DNA from: Rubrolithibacter danxiaensis
Lineage (GTDB): Bacteria; Bacteroidota; Bacteroidia; Sphingobacteriales; Sphingobacteriaceae
Direction of reading: 5' to 3'
Assembly: GCF_047272945.1 (NCBI RefSeq)
Contig: NZ_JBKOPS010000014.1
Coordinates: 1 to 64,000, forward strand
DNA length: 64,000 nucleotides
Shown: positions 43,470-52,194 of the stretch, piece by piece
Numbering within the stretch: position 1 is the stretch's first letter
How the letters are laid out: each line of letters starts with the position of its first letter
Notes under the pieces: generated by a model
Told to the model about the DNA's origin: nothing
Seen by the model: the letters and a program-made list of their open reading frames with translations, nothing else
The model's database searches: none
Program-made: the position numbers and the translations under genes

Positions 43470-45893
43470 TTAAACATTTACATTCAAATTTTCATTCGTC
43501 AGATCCGGATCATCCAATTTATCCTCATCTTCCAGAATAAAGCTTCTGAAACTTGTTTTGTTAAAGGCATTTTTCTTTTCTTCCTGCTTTTTCTGGCCCT
43601 GTTCAATCATCTGCTGCATTTCAATCCGTTTTTGCTGATACTCTTCCCAGTTAAAATTCAGCAGAAAATCACAGGCCGCTTCAGCGCCTTTTACAAACAT
43701 CCGTTTCTTATCATCGTCAGAAATAAAAAAATTAAGCCAGTTGAATTCACTTAACTTGATATTGCCTATACCTTTTGTAAATACTTTATTCTTCATCATA
43801 AAGTCTTTATCATAATAATTGCGCATTGTATTTATTATACGACCGGCATAATTACTCAAACTCCAGGTGTACGCATCACTTCCATCGATAGTATCCGGTT
43901 CAGAATCGTCCAGGTTAATTCCAAAACTTGGTATCCGGGGCTCTACCACTTTCGGATTATAAAAAATATTTACAGGGAAGTTTGATAACATTCCTCCGTC
44001 TGCAAATCGTGCGATATGCGGTATATCTTCCTGATCTACTCCAAAATATTCTTTCCATGCTTCCATTATCGCAGGGTCGCTACGATCGATATCCGGTATC
44101 ATGTGCGATTCGAAAAATATGGGAATGGACATGGAAGCACGCACAAAACGAGCCGGATGTAAAGCATCAGGATCTGATCGGAAAAGGTTCCACATTCTCG
44201 GAAACTCAATTTTATTTTGACTAACAAGTTCTGAAGTAATAAAAGTTACATCTCCATTCAAACCATCTATGCCTGTAGGATGAGCTTTTCTAAGCCGGAT
44301 CCCAGGTATGGGCACTTCCATTTTATCCTGCAGATCTTTTATAGTATGCACGTTATTTTCAATCAGTATATTCTTTATCCACTCGTAAAAAAACTTGCCG
44401 GGATTAATACCATAACCGCAGGAACGTAAACGGCTGAAAAGAAAAGAAGAGTAAAAAGTTATTGCAGCAATTAACAGAATATTAAAGCCGGTAAGAACAA
44501 AGGTAATTTTGGCAAGTGTGTCTGCCCAGTCGTACTTATAACTCAATCCTAAAAAAAGGGTATTACAAAAAAGCAGAACCAATAAAGAACCCAGAATGAA
44601 GGACGCAACCTGTTTTACCTGCTTAGTGAACGATTTATTGGTAATGAAATTCTTAATAATCCAGCGGGCAAAGGGATGGCCATCTACCAGGTTAAAAAAA
44701 TTAAGGCTCGTAATATATTGCAGAATTCGCTTTGACTTTTTCCCACTCTTGTGATGGAGACGGGTACCGTCGGGAGAATCGATTACTCCATCAATTGAAG
44801 CGAGCAATGCTGTATTTATTGCTCCAGCGCTGGTTCCGGCCAGGCGCAAAAAACGAATTCCCGCCTCCTCTAATACATATGTATAACCCGCCAGAGCCAC
44901 TCCCAATACTCCACCTCCCTTTTGAACAAGATCCACATATTGATTTCCGTACTGATCCAATACATCCGAAACTTTCAATTTTTCGTAATTCTCACCAAAC
45001 TTTACCTTTAATTTCTGAATGCTTTTCAATACCTCAGGCTGGTTAATAAAATCGTCAGGAGTTAGAACAGCCCCCGAAGATTTTTTTTCAGATGCGGATT
45101 CGCTATTAACTTTTAAATCACCCTTATCCTCTGTTACAGAAGTTATGTCTAGATCATAAAACTCATCTTCTAACCCGGCAATAAACTTCAGGTACTCCGG
45201 TATATCCTTGTTAGTTATTCTGACGCGTTGGTTTTTAAAAGCTGAAGATCCGGAAGGTATAGGAACTTCTTGATTCCATATCTTGAGTTTTCCATTAGTT
45301 ATTCCAATATAGGTAGTGGTATGCAGGTTATTTAGCTGGCCCGATACGGTGTAGTACTTTTCTTCTTGTAACGGTTTTTGACAATCACATTCTTCGTAAT
45401 TAGCTATTATTTCGGTAACATCATCGTACACATCCAGGTAATCTTTTACAATTACTTTTTTAATCCTTTCTTTAAATATTCCGAATCTCTTAGGCTTTTT
45501 TACAATAAACTCGTATTGTCTTACCAGCTGGTAAACCGCGATATTTTTTTCCTTGCAGGGAGGTGCAGCAAATTCTTTTTCAAGACTGTCTGTAACAGAA
45601 TTCTGGGTAGTAATTGTAATATTTCTCGAAGATTTTAACTCGGACTCTAATGCTAACAGATTTTTTATGCCTAAAGTGCCTTTAATACTGGAAGTAAAGT
45701 TTGTCTGATCTGTTTTGGATATTCCTACTGTGCGTGTGATGATCCTTTTTTCCTTATTCTCACAGGAAACAGAAGTAATATGCAGCGGATGCCAATATTC
45801 AGCTATTTCACAATCTACTGCACCTTCTTTTAAGGTGACAGAAAAAGAATTTACAACAGTGCTGCCCTCAGTATGCTTTGGAAATTTCCCCAT
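43470..45893 (-). CDS. Large patatin-like phospholipase with N-terminal extension
   Basis: 807 residues. The patatin core begins at about 325: oxyanion loop KGGGVLGVALAGY, nucleophile elbow LAGTSAGA with S355, and catalytic D632 in FADGGMLSNFP, so the Ser-Asp dyad is intact. Two transmembrane segments (about 430-480) interrupt the core between elbow and Asp. The first 300 residues form an unrecognised domain with an SVTLKEG opening and mixed strand pattern. The product is a membrane-associated lipase of unknown substrate. The upstream gene on the same strand encodes a diadenylate-cyclase-like protein, 96 bases away, and a membrane protein follows 11 bases later. Patatins are effectors in cyclic-nucleotide immunity, but this protein is not otherwise CapV-like. 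Confidence 0.88.
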   Translation of the reverse strand: MGKFPKHTEGSTVVNSFSVTLKEGAVDCEIAEYWHPLHITSVSCENKEKRIITRTVGISKTDQTNFTSSIKGTLGIKNLLALESELKSSRNITITTQNSVTDSLEKEFAAPPCKEKNIAVYQLVRQYEFIVKKPKRFGIFKERIKKVIVKDYLDVYDDVTEIIANYEECDCQKPLQEEKYYTVSGQLNNLHTTTYIGITNGKLKIWNQEVPIPSGSSAFKNQRVRITNKDIPEYLKFIAGLEDEFYDLDITSVTEDKGDLKVNSESASEKKSSGAVLTPDDFINQPEVLKSIQKLKVKFGENYEKLKVSDVLDQYGNQYVDLVQKGGGVLGVALAGYTYVLEEAGIRFLRLAGTSAGAINTALLASIDGVIDSPDGTRLHHKSGKKSKRILQYITSLNFFNLVDGHPFARWIIKNFITNKSFTKQVKQVASFILGSLLVLLFCNTLFLGLSYKYDWADTLAKITFVLTGFNILLIAAITFYSSFLFSRLRSCGYGINPGKFFYEWIKNILIENNVHTIKDLQDKMEVPIPGIRLRKAHPTGIDGLNGDVTFITSELVSQNKIEFPRMWNLFRSDPDALHPARFVRASMSIPIFFESHMIPDIDRSDPAIMEAWKEYFGVDQEDIPHIARFADGGMLSNFPVNIFYNPKVVEPRIPSFGINLDDSEPDTIDGSDAYTWSLSNYAGRIINTMRNYYDKDFMMKNKVFTKGIGNIKLSEFNWLNFFISDDDKKRMFVKGAEAACDFLLNFNWEEYQQKRIEMQQMIEQGQKKQEEKKNAFNKTSFRSFILEDEDKLDDPDLTNENLNVNV

Positions 45894-45940
45894 AACATAA
45901 ATTGTTTATGAAGATTAACATACACATACTTAACTTCCTG

Positions 45941-45964
45941 AAAAAGAGTTAAAACACCCTTTTT
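45941..45964 (-). terminator. Possible weak terminator between cyclase-like and patatin genes
   Basis: On the minus strand AAAAAGGGT pairs with ACTCTTTTT (one G-T wobble) around a 6-base loop, and the 3' arm itself supplies a T5 tract. It lies 25 bases after the cyclase-like stop codon. If real, it would reduce but not exclude readthrough to the patatin gene. Confidence 0.4.
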
Positions 45965-45989
45965 AAGCAGTATAAATAACAAGTTAAGA

Positions 45990-47132
45990 TTACATTAACA
46001 AAGAATCCACACGATGGGCATGGACCATTTCTTCACAATGCGACCAGCCGAAAATAGTAAATTTACCGTCCTGAGAGGCAACCAAAGCAATAGAATCACG
46101 CTGATCAGATACAAACTGTGCTGCTGAAAGGTGTCTTGTACCGCCGTTTTGGGCAGGATGTATAACGCTTGCTTCTCCTCCTATTATCGGTTCCGTTAAA
46201 ATTACTTGTTCTACCGGTTTTCCTTTATCAGATCGTACAATCTTTGCCCCGAATGCCAGCAGTTCGTGCTTATCAGTAATAACGGTAGCACCGTCAATAG
46301 CCGTATAACCTGCAACCGTATCAACTAATCTGGTAAGCGTTGCCTGCCATTGAGGTTTGTTTTTATCCTCCTGACTGTGCAGCATTAAATCAGATAATCC
46401 TTTAAATGCCGGAACAACAGGATATGAAATTGGATGTACAATAGAATTCTTCCAGTCACTCGTACCCGATGGAACGACCAGCAGCGTTCCTCCCCGGCCG
46501 TGAGCCCGCATAGAGGCAGCAAGCTGAACAAGTATGTTTACTGAATCGTTCCATGAAGATGTAGAACTGAAACTAAGCAGTGAAGTTAACAGTTTCGGGC
46601 AATCGGGAAGGTTTCCACTTTGTTCATCCACAATTTTTATCTCGTCTCCTTTAAGAATGGCTACGTTTACAAATTTGCCAAAGCCGCTGAAACGCCTGTG
46701 CTTTATTATCAGTAAACCAGGTTCAATAAGTTCAAGAACAAAGCAAATACCGGGAATTGATCGTGTTGTTCCCCATAAATATAAACCATCTCCGTCGTTC
46801 CACACGCCTAAGTGAATTCCGGGCCGTTCAACTCCCGGTGCCAGTTTCGTAAGAACCTGTGGATTAAACGGCAGTTTCTTAGCAAAAGTTAAGGGCTGTT
46901 CAACCTGATCCGGCGACGTATATGCCAGCGATATTTTAGGGGAGTGCCCTTCTTCCCGCCGAAGGCTTGCCCAAAATCCAACGTCAATAATTGATTCAAT
47001 TGTTTCAACAGAAGGGACTGGGGCAATATTCTGCTCGCCTGCTTTCAGTGCTTCTTCTACATGCTGTGCAAAATGTGATTCTATAGTTGCTGCTACTAAA
47101 TGTGCAGCTTTATATGTTGATCTGAATTTCAT
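45990..47132 (-). CDS. DACNV-type protein with diadenylate-cyclase (DisA_N-like) domain
   Basis: 380 residues, soluble. The C-terminal 130 residues match the DAC fold: D280-G281-A282 (TAIDGATVITDKHELLAFGAKI), then G331-T332-R333-H334 (NGGTRHLSAAQFVSDQRDSIALVASQDG). These are the DGA and GTRH motifs that bind ATP in c-di-AMP synthases; the usual RHR is RHL here. The N-terminal 250 residues fit the DACNV sensor described for DAC-linked proteins (EEGHSPKISLAYTSP; PGIHLGVWNDGDGLYLWG). It may make c-di-AMP or bind nucleotides. It is followed by a patatin gene on the same strand. A TAATTTTG box (complement of 47146-47153) lies upstream. Confidence 0.8.
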   Translation of the reverse strand: MKFRSTYKAAHLVAATIESHFAQHVEEALKAGEQNIAPVPSVETIESIIDVGFWASLRREEGHSPKISLAYTSPDQVEQPLTFAKKLPFNPQVLTKLAPGVERPGIHLGVWNDGDGLYLWGTTRSIPGICFVLELIEPGLLIIKHRRFSGFGKFVNVAILKGDEIKIVDEQSGNLPDCPKLLTSLLSFSSTSSWNDSVNILVQLAASMRAHGRGGTLLVVPSGTSDWKNSIVHPISYPVVPAFKGLSDLMLHSQEDKNKPQWQATLTRLVDTVAGYTAIDGATVITDKHELLAFGAKIVRSDKGKPVEQVILTEPIIGGEASVIHPAQNGGTRHLSAAQFVSDQRDSIALVASQDGKFTIFGWSHCEEMVHAHRVDSLLM

Positions 47133-47333
47133 AAAGACAAGGAAACAAAATTAACAGCGTATTCCAGGTTTTGAATATAATCAGATCCGGTTTAAGTATA
47201 AGACAAAAAATTAACCACGAGAAAGAAATTACAAAAATCTGTTAATGTTACATTTCATCTTATTAGCATCGATAGCTGCTTCCGTTTTGAGTTAAGATCA
47301 GTTTACTGATATTATTATTCTCATTATACACTG

Positions 47334-48623
47334 TTATAACTCAATATTAGCATCCAACCAATCAATGCGTGTTGTCAGCCATTCTTTAATATGGTTTACT
47401 TCTGCCGGATAAGTACCTAAAACTACAGGATTTGGCCAGACTTTCATATTTAAAATAGGCCAGATTGAAAAGTTCTGTTCCTGCGATTTCTGCAGGTATT
47501 TTGCGGTACTATCTATATACGTAAACATTGCCGGAACTTCCTTCACCTTTATTTCATCCCAGCGCTTTTTTACCTTTTTACGAAATGCAGGATCTTCAAA
47601 AAGTCTTTTGAACCATAAACCATCTTTTACCCACCAGCCTGTGGGATATGTAGCGTCTGAATAATCTACATTGCCTATTGAAAGATCAAAATCCCAGATA
47701 GGGCCCATTCCCAATTTTCCGCCACGATCTTTATAGTAAAACATGCTGCTGTACTTCTGGGAATCCTGGTTTTTAAACAACTCTTCTATTAAAAACCAGT
47801 TGATGAAGGAATCGACATTGATATATTTTGCATATCCTTTCTGAGGATCGGCGAAATCAGGGGAAAATAATACGTTTTCTGTTAACTGGATATAATTCTT
47901 TATGTAATTGAACTGCGCTTCCGTAATATCTTCCGGTTCTTTAACTGTCATAGGCAGCCCTCTATCGGTAGTAAATAAATTTTCTTCATCTTTTCTTTCA
48001 TCCAGCTCGACAAGATAGCCACCGGTGATTTCAGCCTCGGCAGTATTTTCAGGTTTAAGTTCCTTTATATTTACGCGGTTCTCATTAACTTCTACCTGTT
48101 GTGTAAGTGTATAATTGCCCAAATACTCTCCATTCATAAAAACTTCTACATACCTTACATCCGGAGTAAAATCAGCTTGCATTTGCTTTCCTAATTCAAA
48201 CGCCAGTCCGGTTCTCATTAAAGTTTTATCTGAATAATTGGCAAGAAGTACCCAGTTCTTGGCGGCTGGCAGTCCTAAAACTTTTGCTTTTTCCTTAAAC
48301 TTAAGCCGGTATGGTTTTTTTGGATGCAAAAACCAGGTGGAGTTGCCTCTTCCTTTAATCTGCAGGGCAATCTGAGTCGTTTCCTGCTCATATAAAGAGT
48401 TGGTGTTGATGCTTAAACTGCCGCTTACATAATCTTCTTTGGAGGTTACAGGGCCAACTGTACGGATATTAAAAACAGGCAAACCCGTAAATGTGGCTGT
48501 TGTATCAGGCTTATATGGAGGTGGTTCAACGACATTGTTCTGCGGTTTATCCTTTTTACAAGCGCTAATACTTACTGTAATCAGTAAAACCGATAACAGG
48601 TTTTTCCAGAGGTAAAGTTTCAT
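47334..48623 (-). CDS. CotH-family lipoprotein (kinase-like)
   Basis: 429 residues. Lipoprotein signal with lipobox SISAC (Cys about 22) followed by KKDK, a pattern linked to surface export of Bacteroidota lipoproteins. The mature part is a CotH kinase-like fold: IKGRGNSTWFLHPKKPYRLKFKEK (Gly loop and Lys), NWVLLANYSDKTLMRTGLAFELG, EVFMNGEYLGNYTLTQQVE, and the metal-binding WDFDLSIGN. CotH proteins include spore-coat kinases and surface invasins; in Bacteroidota they are exported and their targets are unknown. Single gene with about 200 bases of noncoding DNA on its 3' side (47133-47333) in which I see no further feature. Confidence 0.88.
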   Translation of the reverse strand: MKLYLWKNLLSVLLITVSISACKKDKPQNNVVEPPPYKPDTTATFTGLPVFNIRTVGPVTSKEDYVSGSLSINTNSLYEQETTQIALQIKGRGNSTWFLHPKKPYRLKFKEKAKVLGLPAAKNWVLLANYSDKTLMRTGLAFELGKQMQADFTPDVRYVEVFMNGEYLGNYTLTQQVEVNENRVNIKELKPENTAEAEITGGYLVELDERKDEENLFTTDRGLPMTVKEPEDITEAQFNYIKNYIQLTENVLFSPDFADPQKGYAKYINVDSFINWFLIEELFKNQDSQKYSSMFYYKDRGGKLGMGPIWDFDLSIGNVDYSDATYPTGWWVKDGLWFKRLFEDPAFRKKVKKRWDEIKVKEVPAMFTYIDSTAKYLQKSQEQNFSIWPILNMKVWPNPVVLGTYPAEVNHIKEWLTTRIDWLDANIEL

Positions 48624-48746
48624 AAATACAGGTATAATTGGTAAAGTGGATCAAAATAACAATTTTCCCTGAACAACTATCGTTTTCACCATTTCAGAGC
48701 CAACTTTCCCGCAGTAGCTGCACTCAGAACATCGTCGCCACCTCTG

Positions 48747-48980
48747 CTATGCCAGGCTATCTATTACTTTCGCCAAAGCCTTGTCTTTATCTGTCACAGT
48801 ATCTCCTGCATCGTGTGTGCTGAGCTTTATTTCTACTTTATTGTAAATATTTGTCCAGTTTGGATGATGATTCATCTTTTCTGCTGCCATTGCAACCTTA
48901 GTCATAAAAGCCCAAGCCTGTACAAAGTCTTTAAATTCAAAGCTTTTAACTAATTGATTATTTTTTGTTTCCCATTCCAT
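48747..48980 (-). CDS. 4a-hydroxytetrahydrobiopterin dehydratase
   Basis: 77 residues, shorter than the usual 90-110 but with the core of the pterin-4a-carbinolamine dehydratase (PhhB/PCD) fold: FKDFVQAWAFMTKVAMAAEKMNHHPNWTNIYNKVEIKLSTHDAGDTVTDKD in order. The HHPNW and STHD motifs carry the catalytic histidines. The N-terminal strand of longer homologues is absent; this short form is common in Bacteroidota. Recycles tetrahydrobiopterin or acts on a related pterin. Single gene, 44 bases from the DUF3037 gene upstream. Confidence 0.92.
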   Translation of the reverse strand: MEWETKNNQLVKSFEFKDFVQAWAFMTKVAMAAEKMNHHPNWTNIYNKVEIKLSTHDAGDTVTDKDKALAKVIDSLA

Positions 48981-49024
48981 AACTGTTTTTATTTATTTTC
49001 CGGTGATAAGAACATTCGAACAAT

Positions 49025-49408
49025 TTACAGAACAAGCTGATTATAAAGCCGGTTGAGCGTTTCAGTTGCATCTTTGCAAAAACCGGGATGAACTTTTGAA
49101 GTTTGTACTACCGTACTTCTTGTTGCTGTAAGCCAGCGAAACCGCGATGCCGGATCCAATTTAGCAATAGGCCCTCCTTCCCTGCTTCCCTCACAAATTC
49201 TGCTAAAGGAAAGAAGATGTTCTTCCAGTTCCTTAATATCCAGACTTTCTGAAAAAAGCTGCAGCCGCTTATCATCCAAATTGAACCGTATCTGTAGAAA
49301 TTTTTGCTTAAGGCAATACAGAATAACACCGATATTCAAAAATTCTTCCCGTTCCACACGTGGCACTACACGAATAACAGCATACTCAAATAAGTGATTC
49401 TCTTGCAT
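49025..49408 (-). CDS. DUF3037 family protein, partner of the HipA-like kinase
   Basis: 127 residues matching DUF3037: FEYAVIRVVPRVEREEFLNIGVILYC opening and a C-terminal GPIAKLDPASRFRWLTATRSTVVQTSKVHPGFC block. No known motif or membrane segment. It overlaps the end of the HipA-like kinase gene by 23 bases, so translation is coupled and the two proteins probably act together. A toxin-antitoxin or kinase-substrate relationship is possible but there is no direct evidence. The pair recurs in other genomes by general knowledge of these families. Confidence 0.85.
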   Translation of the reverse strand: MQENHLFEYAVIRVVPRVEREEFLNIGVILYCLKQKFLQIRFNLDDKRLQLFSESLDIKELEEHLLSFSRICEGSREGGPIAKLDPASRFRWLTATRSTVVQTSKVHPGFCKDATETLNRLYNQLVL

Positions 49409-50180
49409 ACTTTGCTTCCTTTACAAATATTTCTGATGATGCTATCCGTGTTTCTAAAAATTGAGTATAAACTTCTCGGTGTTCTGCGGAAGATTCAAAT
49501 TCTCCTGTAAGCCATTCCTCCGGAATTAAGGCAACTATCGAACGAATCCGGTCTGGAGTAAGAAGCGAATGATACTCTTCATCAACCGAATCAAGTTCGG
49601 CAGCCGAAGGAAGTAATACATGATCTTTAACCTGTAAAAAAGGTCGAACAGCGTGTTCTTTCCAGTTTTGCATCGAATGATGAAAATACAAGGAAGCACC
49701 ATGATCTATCAGCCATAATTCTTTATGCCATGTAAGCATATTGGTATTACGGGCAGTACGGTCGACATTTGTTAACAGGCAATCTAACCATACAATTTGC
49801 GAGGCAAGTTTAGGATCCAGTTTTGTAACTGCCGGATCAAAAGTAATTGCTCCCGAAAGGTAATGAAGAGCCAGGTTAAGCCCGGTGCTGGCTTTGAGCA
49901 AATCCTGAATTTCTTCATCCGGTTCGGTACGGCCAAAGGCTTCATCCAGATTAGCAAATACAATTTCCGGAACTTTTAACCCGAGTGCCCGTGCTATTTC
50001 GCCACCAATAAGTTCGGCTATCAGCGCTTTTACACCCTGGCCCGCACCCCGAAACTTCAGCACATATAAAAACTCATCATCCGCTTCGGCAATAGCGGGT
50101 AATGAACCTCCTTCACGCAAAGGAGTAACATAACGTATTACATCAACTGTTCTGAGCTGAGCTTGTTTAATTTCATCCAT
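49386..50180 (-). CDS. HipA-like Ser/Thr kinase domain protein
   Basis: 264 residues, much shorter than HipA (about 440) because it lacks the N-terminal couple_hipA region. Kinase features: LYVLKFRGAGQG with the ATP-binding Lys, LIAELIGGEIARALGL, the catalytic loop LTNVDRTARNTN with D140 and N145, and a DFG-like D159-H-G in LIDHGAS. The active site is intact, so it is probably a real protein kinase. No HipB-like helix-turn-helix gene is adjacent; the overlapping DUF3037 gene is the only partner. It may phosphorylate a tRNA synthetase as HipA does, or something else. Confidence 0.85.
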   Translation of the reverse strand: MDEIKQAQLRTVDVIRYVTPLREGGSLPAIAEADDEFLYVLKFRGAGQGVKALIAELIGGEIARALGLKVPEIVFANLDEAFGRTEPDEEIQDLLKASTGLNLALHYLSGAITFDPAVTKLDPKLASQIVWLDCLLTNVDRTARNTNMLTWHKELWLIDHGASLYFHHSMQNWKEHAVRPFLQVKDHVLLPSAAELDSVDEEYHSLLTPDRIRSIVALIPEEWLTGEFESSAEHREVYTQFLETRIASSEIFVKEAKYARESLI

Positions 50181-50288
50181 CTAAAATTCCAGGCAATTTA
50201 TATTGAAACTACCTGGATAACGTGAAATTAGTTCAAATTTTTGAAATTGATGATCGAAATAGAAACAGAAACACATAGCCAATCATTA

Positions 50289-50708
50289 TTACGGACTATC
50301 CAATGTGCATATTTTCTTTAATTCAATCTGCGTGAGTGAGTCTAAAAGCGCCCTGTCGGATTTAGAAGGATAATCTTCTTTCCAGATTTTTCTGAGATAG
50401 TGAAGCAGCGAATCAGACTTTACCTGCGATTCTTTCAACAGAACCGCCTTTTCATTGTCCAGTTTTCTTCGGATACTGTCAGATTCATCTTGGTTTATTT
50501 CGTGCCTGATAACCTTATTATCCAATGCACTATACTTGTCGGCAAGTAAAAACTTTTTGTGTGTAAACTGCCTCGATTCACATTCCATCCGGGCAATTAC
50601 AGAAGCATCCTTTTTAGCTTTTTCTGTTTTATACGGGCTGGTACACTGGGCAAGAAAAAATAATAAAATAGCCGATAATACAGGGTAGTTTATACTCCTT
50701 TTGGCCAT
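50289..50708 (-). CDS. Small helical lipoprotein of unknown function
   Basis: 139 residues. Lipobox in FFLAQCTSP (Cys about 22), then a long charged helical part (RKLDNEKAVLLKESQVKSDSLLHYL region) likely forming a coiled coil, and a short C-terminal segment with IWKEDYPSKSDRALLDSL. No family recognised. Its start overlaps the end of the haloperoxidase-like gene by 19 bases, so the two are coupled and both products would be lipidated. Confidence 0.75.
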   Translation of the reverse strand: MAKRSINYPVLSAILLFFLAQCTSPYKTEKAKKDASVIARMECESRQFTHKKFLLADKYSALDNKVIRHEINQDESDSIRRKLDNEKAVLLKESQVKSDSLLHYLRKIWKEDYPSKSDRALLDSLTQIELKKICTLDSP

Positions 50709-52051
50709 TTTATCATTTTATTAATATTTTTCCCTATAAGTTTCCCCTGTACCAATCCAAGATCGTTATCCTGTTTAAAGTGAATACCTCCATAAAATCT
50801 TGAATCGGCACATTCCTTCGCCATCTCGTCGAAACTGTTCCAGCTTCGGGCTTCAAAACCGTACTGGATCTGTGAGCGGTCTGTAAACTTATATTTTCCG
50901 TCACCGTTAGTAAACAGATCAGTAAAGATTTCGCTCCCCGCTCCTATTTCTGCCGAGTGGCCTGAAACATAGGTAGGAAAAGGTGGAGTACCGATAACAG
51001 TAGTGAATGAAGTGTCGATATATTTTTGAATATAAGTAACCGGGCGTAAGCGATTTGTTTTGTATTTACATTTCCAGCAGGCAATAAACGCGTCGTGTTC
51101 AGCAATTCCCATTTTACCGTATGCAATAGCAGTTTTAGCTAAAGAAGCATTATTTTCTTCTAAAAGCTGTGTTAAAATATTTACGGTATGTCCTGTAGGT
51201 GTACAGGTGTTAAACGGATCGTCTGCCCAGAATTTTGTTATTAAAACCTGTTCTTCTGTATTATTTTTAACCTGCTTATATACCTCTAAAGCGTCTTTAT
51301 ATAAATCCGAATTTGTTTCAAAAGAAAAAGGATAACAAGGAGCCGGTTCTGTTTGAGTTATATTGGAAGTAAGAAATGGCCTGTTTTCTCCCCATTTAGG
51401 GCTAACAGGATATTTTGCAGAACCAGTAGGAACCCATTGATCATCGCCGGCTGGCGAAGTAAACTGAGGTTTAAAAGGGTCAAGATAGGACTGGTGCCCG
51501 CCATCCGTTTTAGAATATTCATATAACGCTTCAGCAATTGCTTTTCCAAATGCTTCTGAACGGATTACAACATCGGTATTTACTCCATTTGCAAGGTTTG
51601 TTTTATTTTCCATTTCCAATGCTTTAATGTCATTCAGATTTTCAGAAGAAATTTTGATTTCAAACATTTTCCGCATCATATCTGAAGTTGCCGCATTTGC
51701 TGCGATAGCCCAGTTATATTCCAGTCCAGCCTCGGGTTTCGGAAGCGAGTTGTTGCTTAATCCATTTATCTGCCCTGCAAGACTTGCATTCAGATCTATA
51801 CCCGGAACAGCTGCTTCATAAACCGCCAATGATATATAAGCATAAGCCCTGGAAGCCTGTGTAGGAAAGAAACCGGAAGTATTCTTTACAATTTTACAGG
51901 TTAAATCATAATATGACCGGATAAAACTGCCGTCGTAGTCTGCAGACATCCTGCTACTTGTTTGATCTTTTATTTTATCATCTTTCCGGCAAGCAGAATT
52001 GAGCATTAAAAAACACAGAAATAAAAGAGGTAATTTTCTTATCATAAACAT
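50690..52051 (-). CDS. Vanadium-dependent haloperoxidase/PAP2-type lipoprotein
   Basis: 453 residues. Lipoprotein signal with LMLNSAC (Cys about 21) followed by RKDDK. The catalytic region shows the three conserved blocks of vanadium haloperoxidases and acid phosphatases: KYKTNRLRPVTYI (K-x6-RP), PPFPTYVSGHSAE (PSGH-like), and DSRFYGGIHFKQDNDLG (SR-x5-H with catalytic His). The upstream part has the alpha-helical cap (YISLAVYEAAVP). It could oxidise halides or act as a phosphatase; most such Bacteroidota lipoproteins are uncharacterised. M1 and M3 are both possible starts. Confidence 0.88.
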   Translation of the reverse strand: MFMIRKLPLLFLCFLMLNSACRKDDKIKDQTSSRMSADYDGSFIRSYYDLTCKIVKNTSGFFPTQASRAYAYISLAVYEAAVPGIDLNASLAGQINGLSNNSLPKPEAGLEYNWAIAANAATSDMMRKMFEIKISSENLNDIKALEMENKTNLANGVNTDVVIRSEAFGKAIAEALYEYSKTDGGHQSYLDPFKPQFTSPAGDDQWVPTGSAKYPVSPKWGENRPFLTSNITQTEPAPCYPFSFETNSDLYKDALEVYKQVKNNTEEQVLITKFWADDPFNTCTPTGHTVNILTQLLEENNASLAKTAIAYGKMGIAEHDAFIACWKCKYKTNRLRPVTYIQKYIDTSFTTVIGTPPFPTYVSGHSAEIGAGSEIFTDLFTNGDGKYKFTDRSQIQYGFEARSWNSFDEMAKECADSRFYGGIHFKQDNDLGLVQGKLIGKNINKMIKWPKGV

Positions 52052-52194
52052 TATTTACAAGACCTTCCATTAAACAAGAAGCTCTTTTTTAGGTTTGGAA
52101 AAATAGTAATAAAAGCGTTACCCTCTAAATTGAAACGAATATAAAAGTATCTTGACAGCAGTATGGGGATTATGAGAAATAACTGTTAGAAAAG

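Noticed and set aside
42808..47132. Canonical CBASS locus
   Set aside because: There is a patatin and a nucleotide-cyclase-like gene, but no CD-NTase, Cap2/Cap3 or HORMA/TRIP13 genes, and the cyclase is of the DAC fold.
47133..47333. Possible small RNA or tRNA in the 200-base gap
   Set aside because: No tRNA-like fold, strong hairpin or promoter pattern was found on either strand.
52052..52194. Possible small gene in the divergent gap
   Set aside because: No reading frame with a plausible start, and the composition is that of an AT-rich promoter region.
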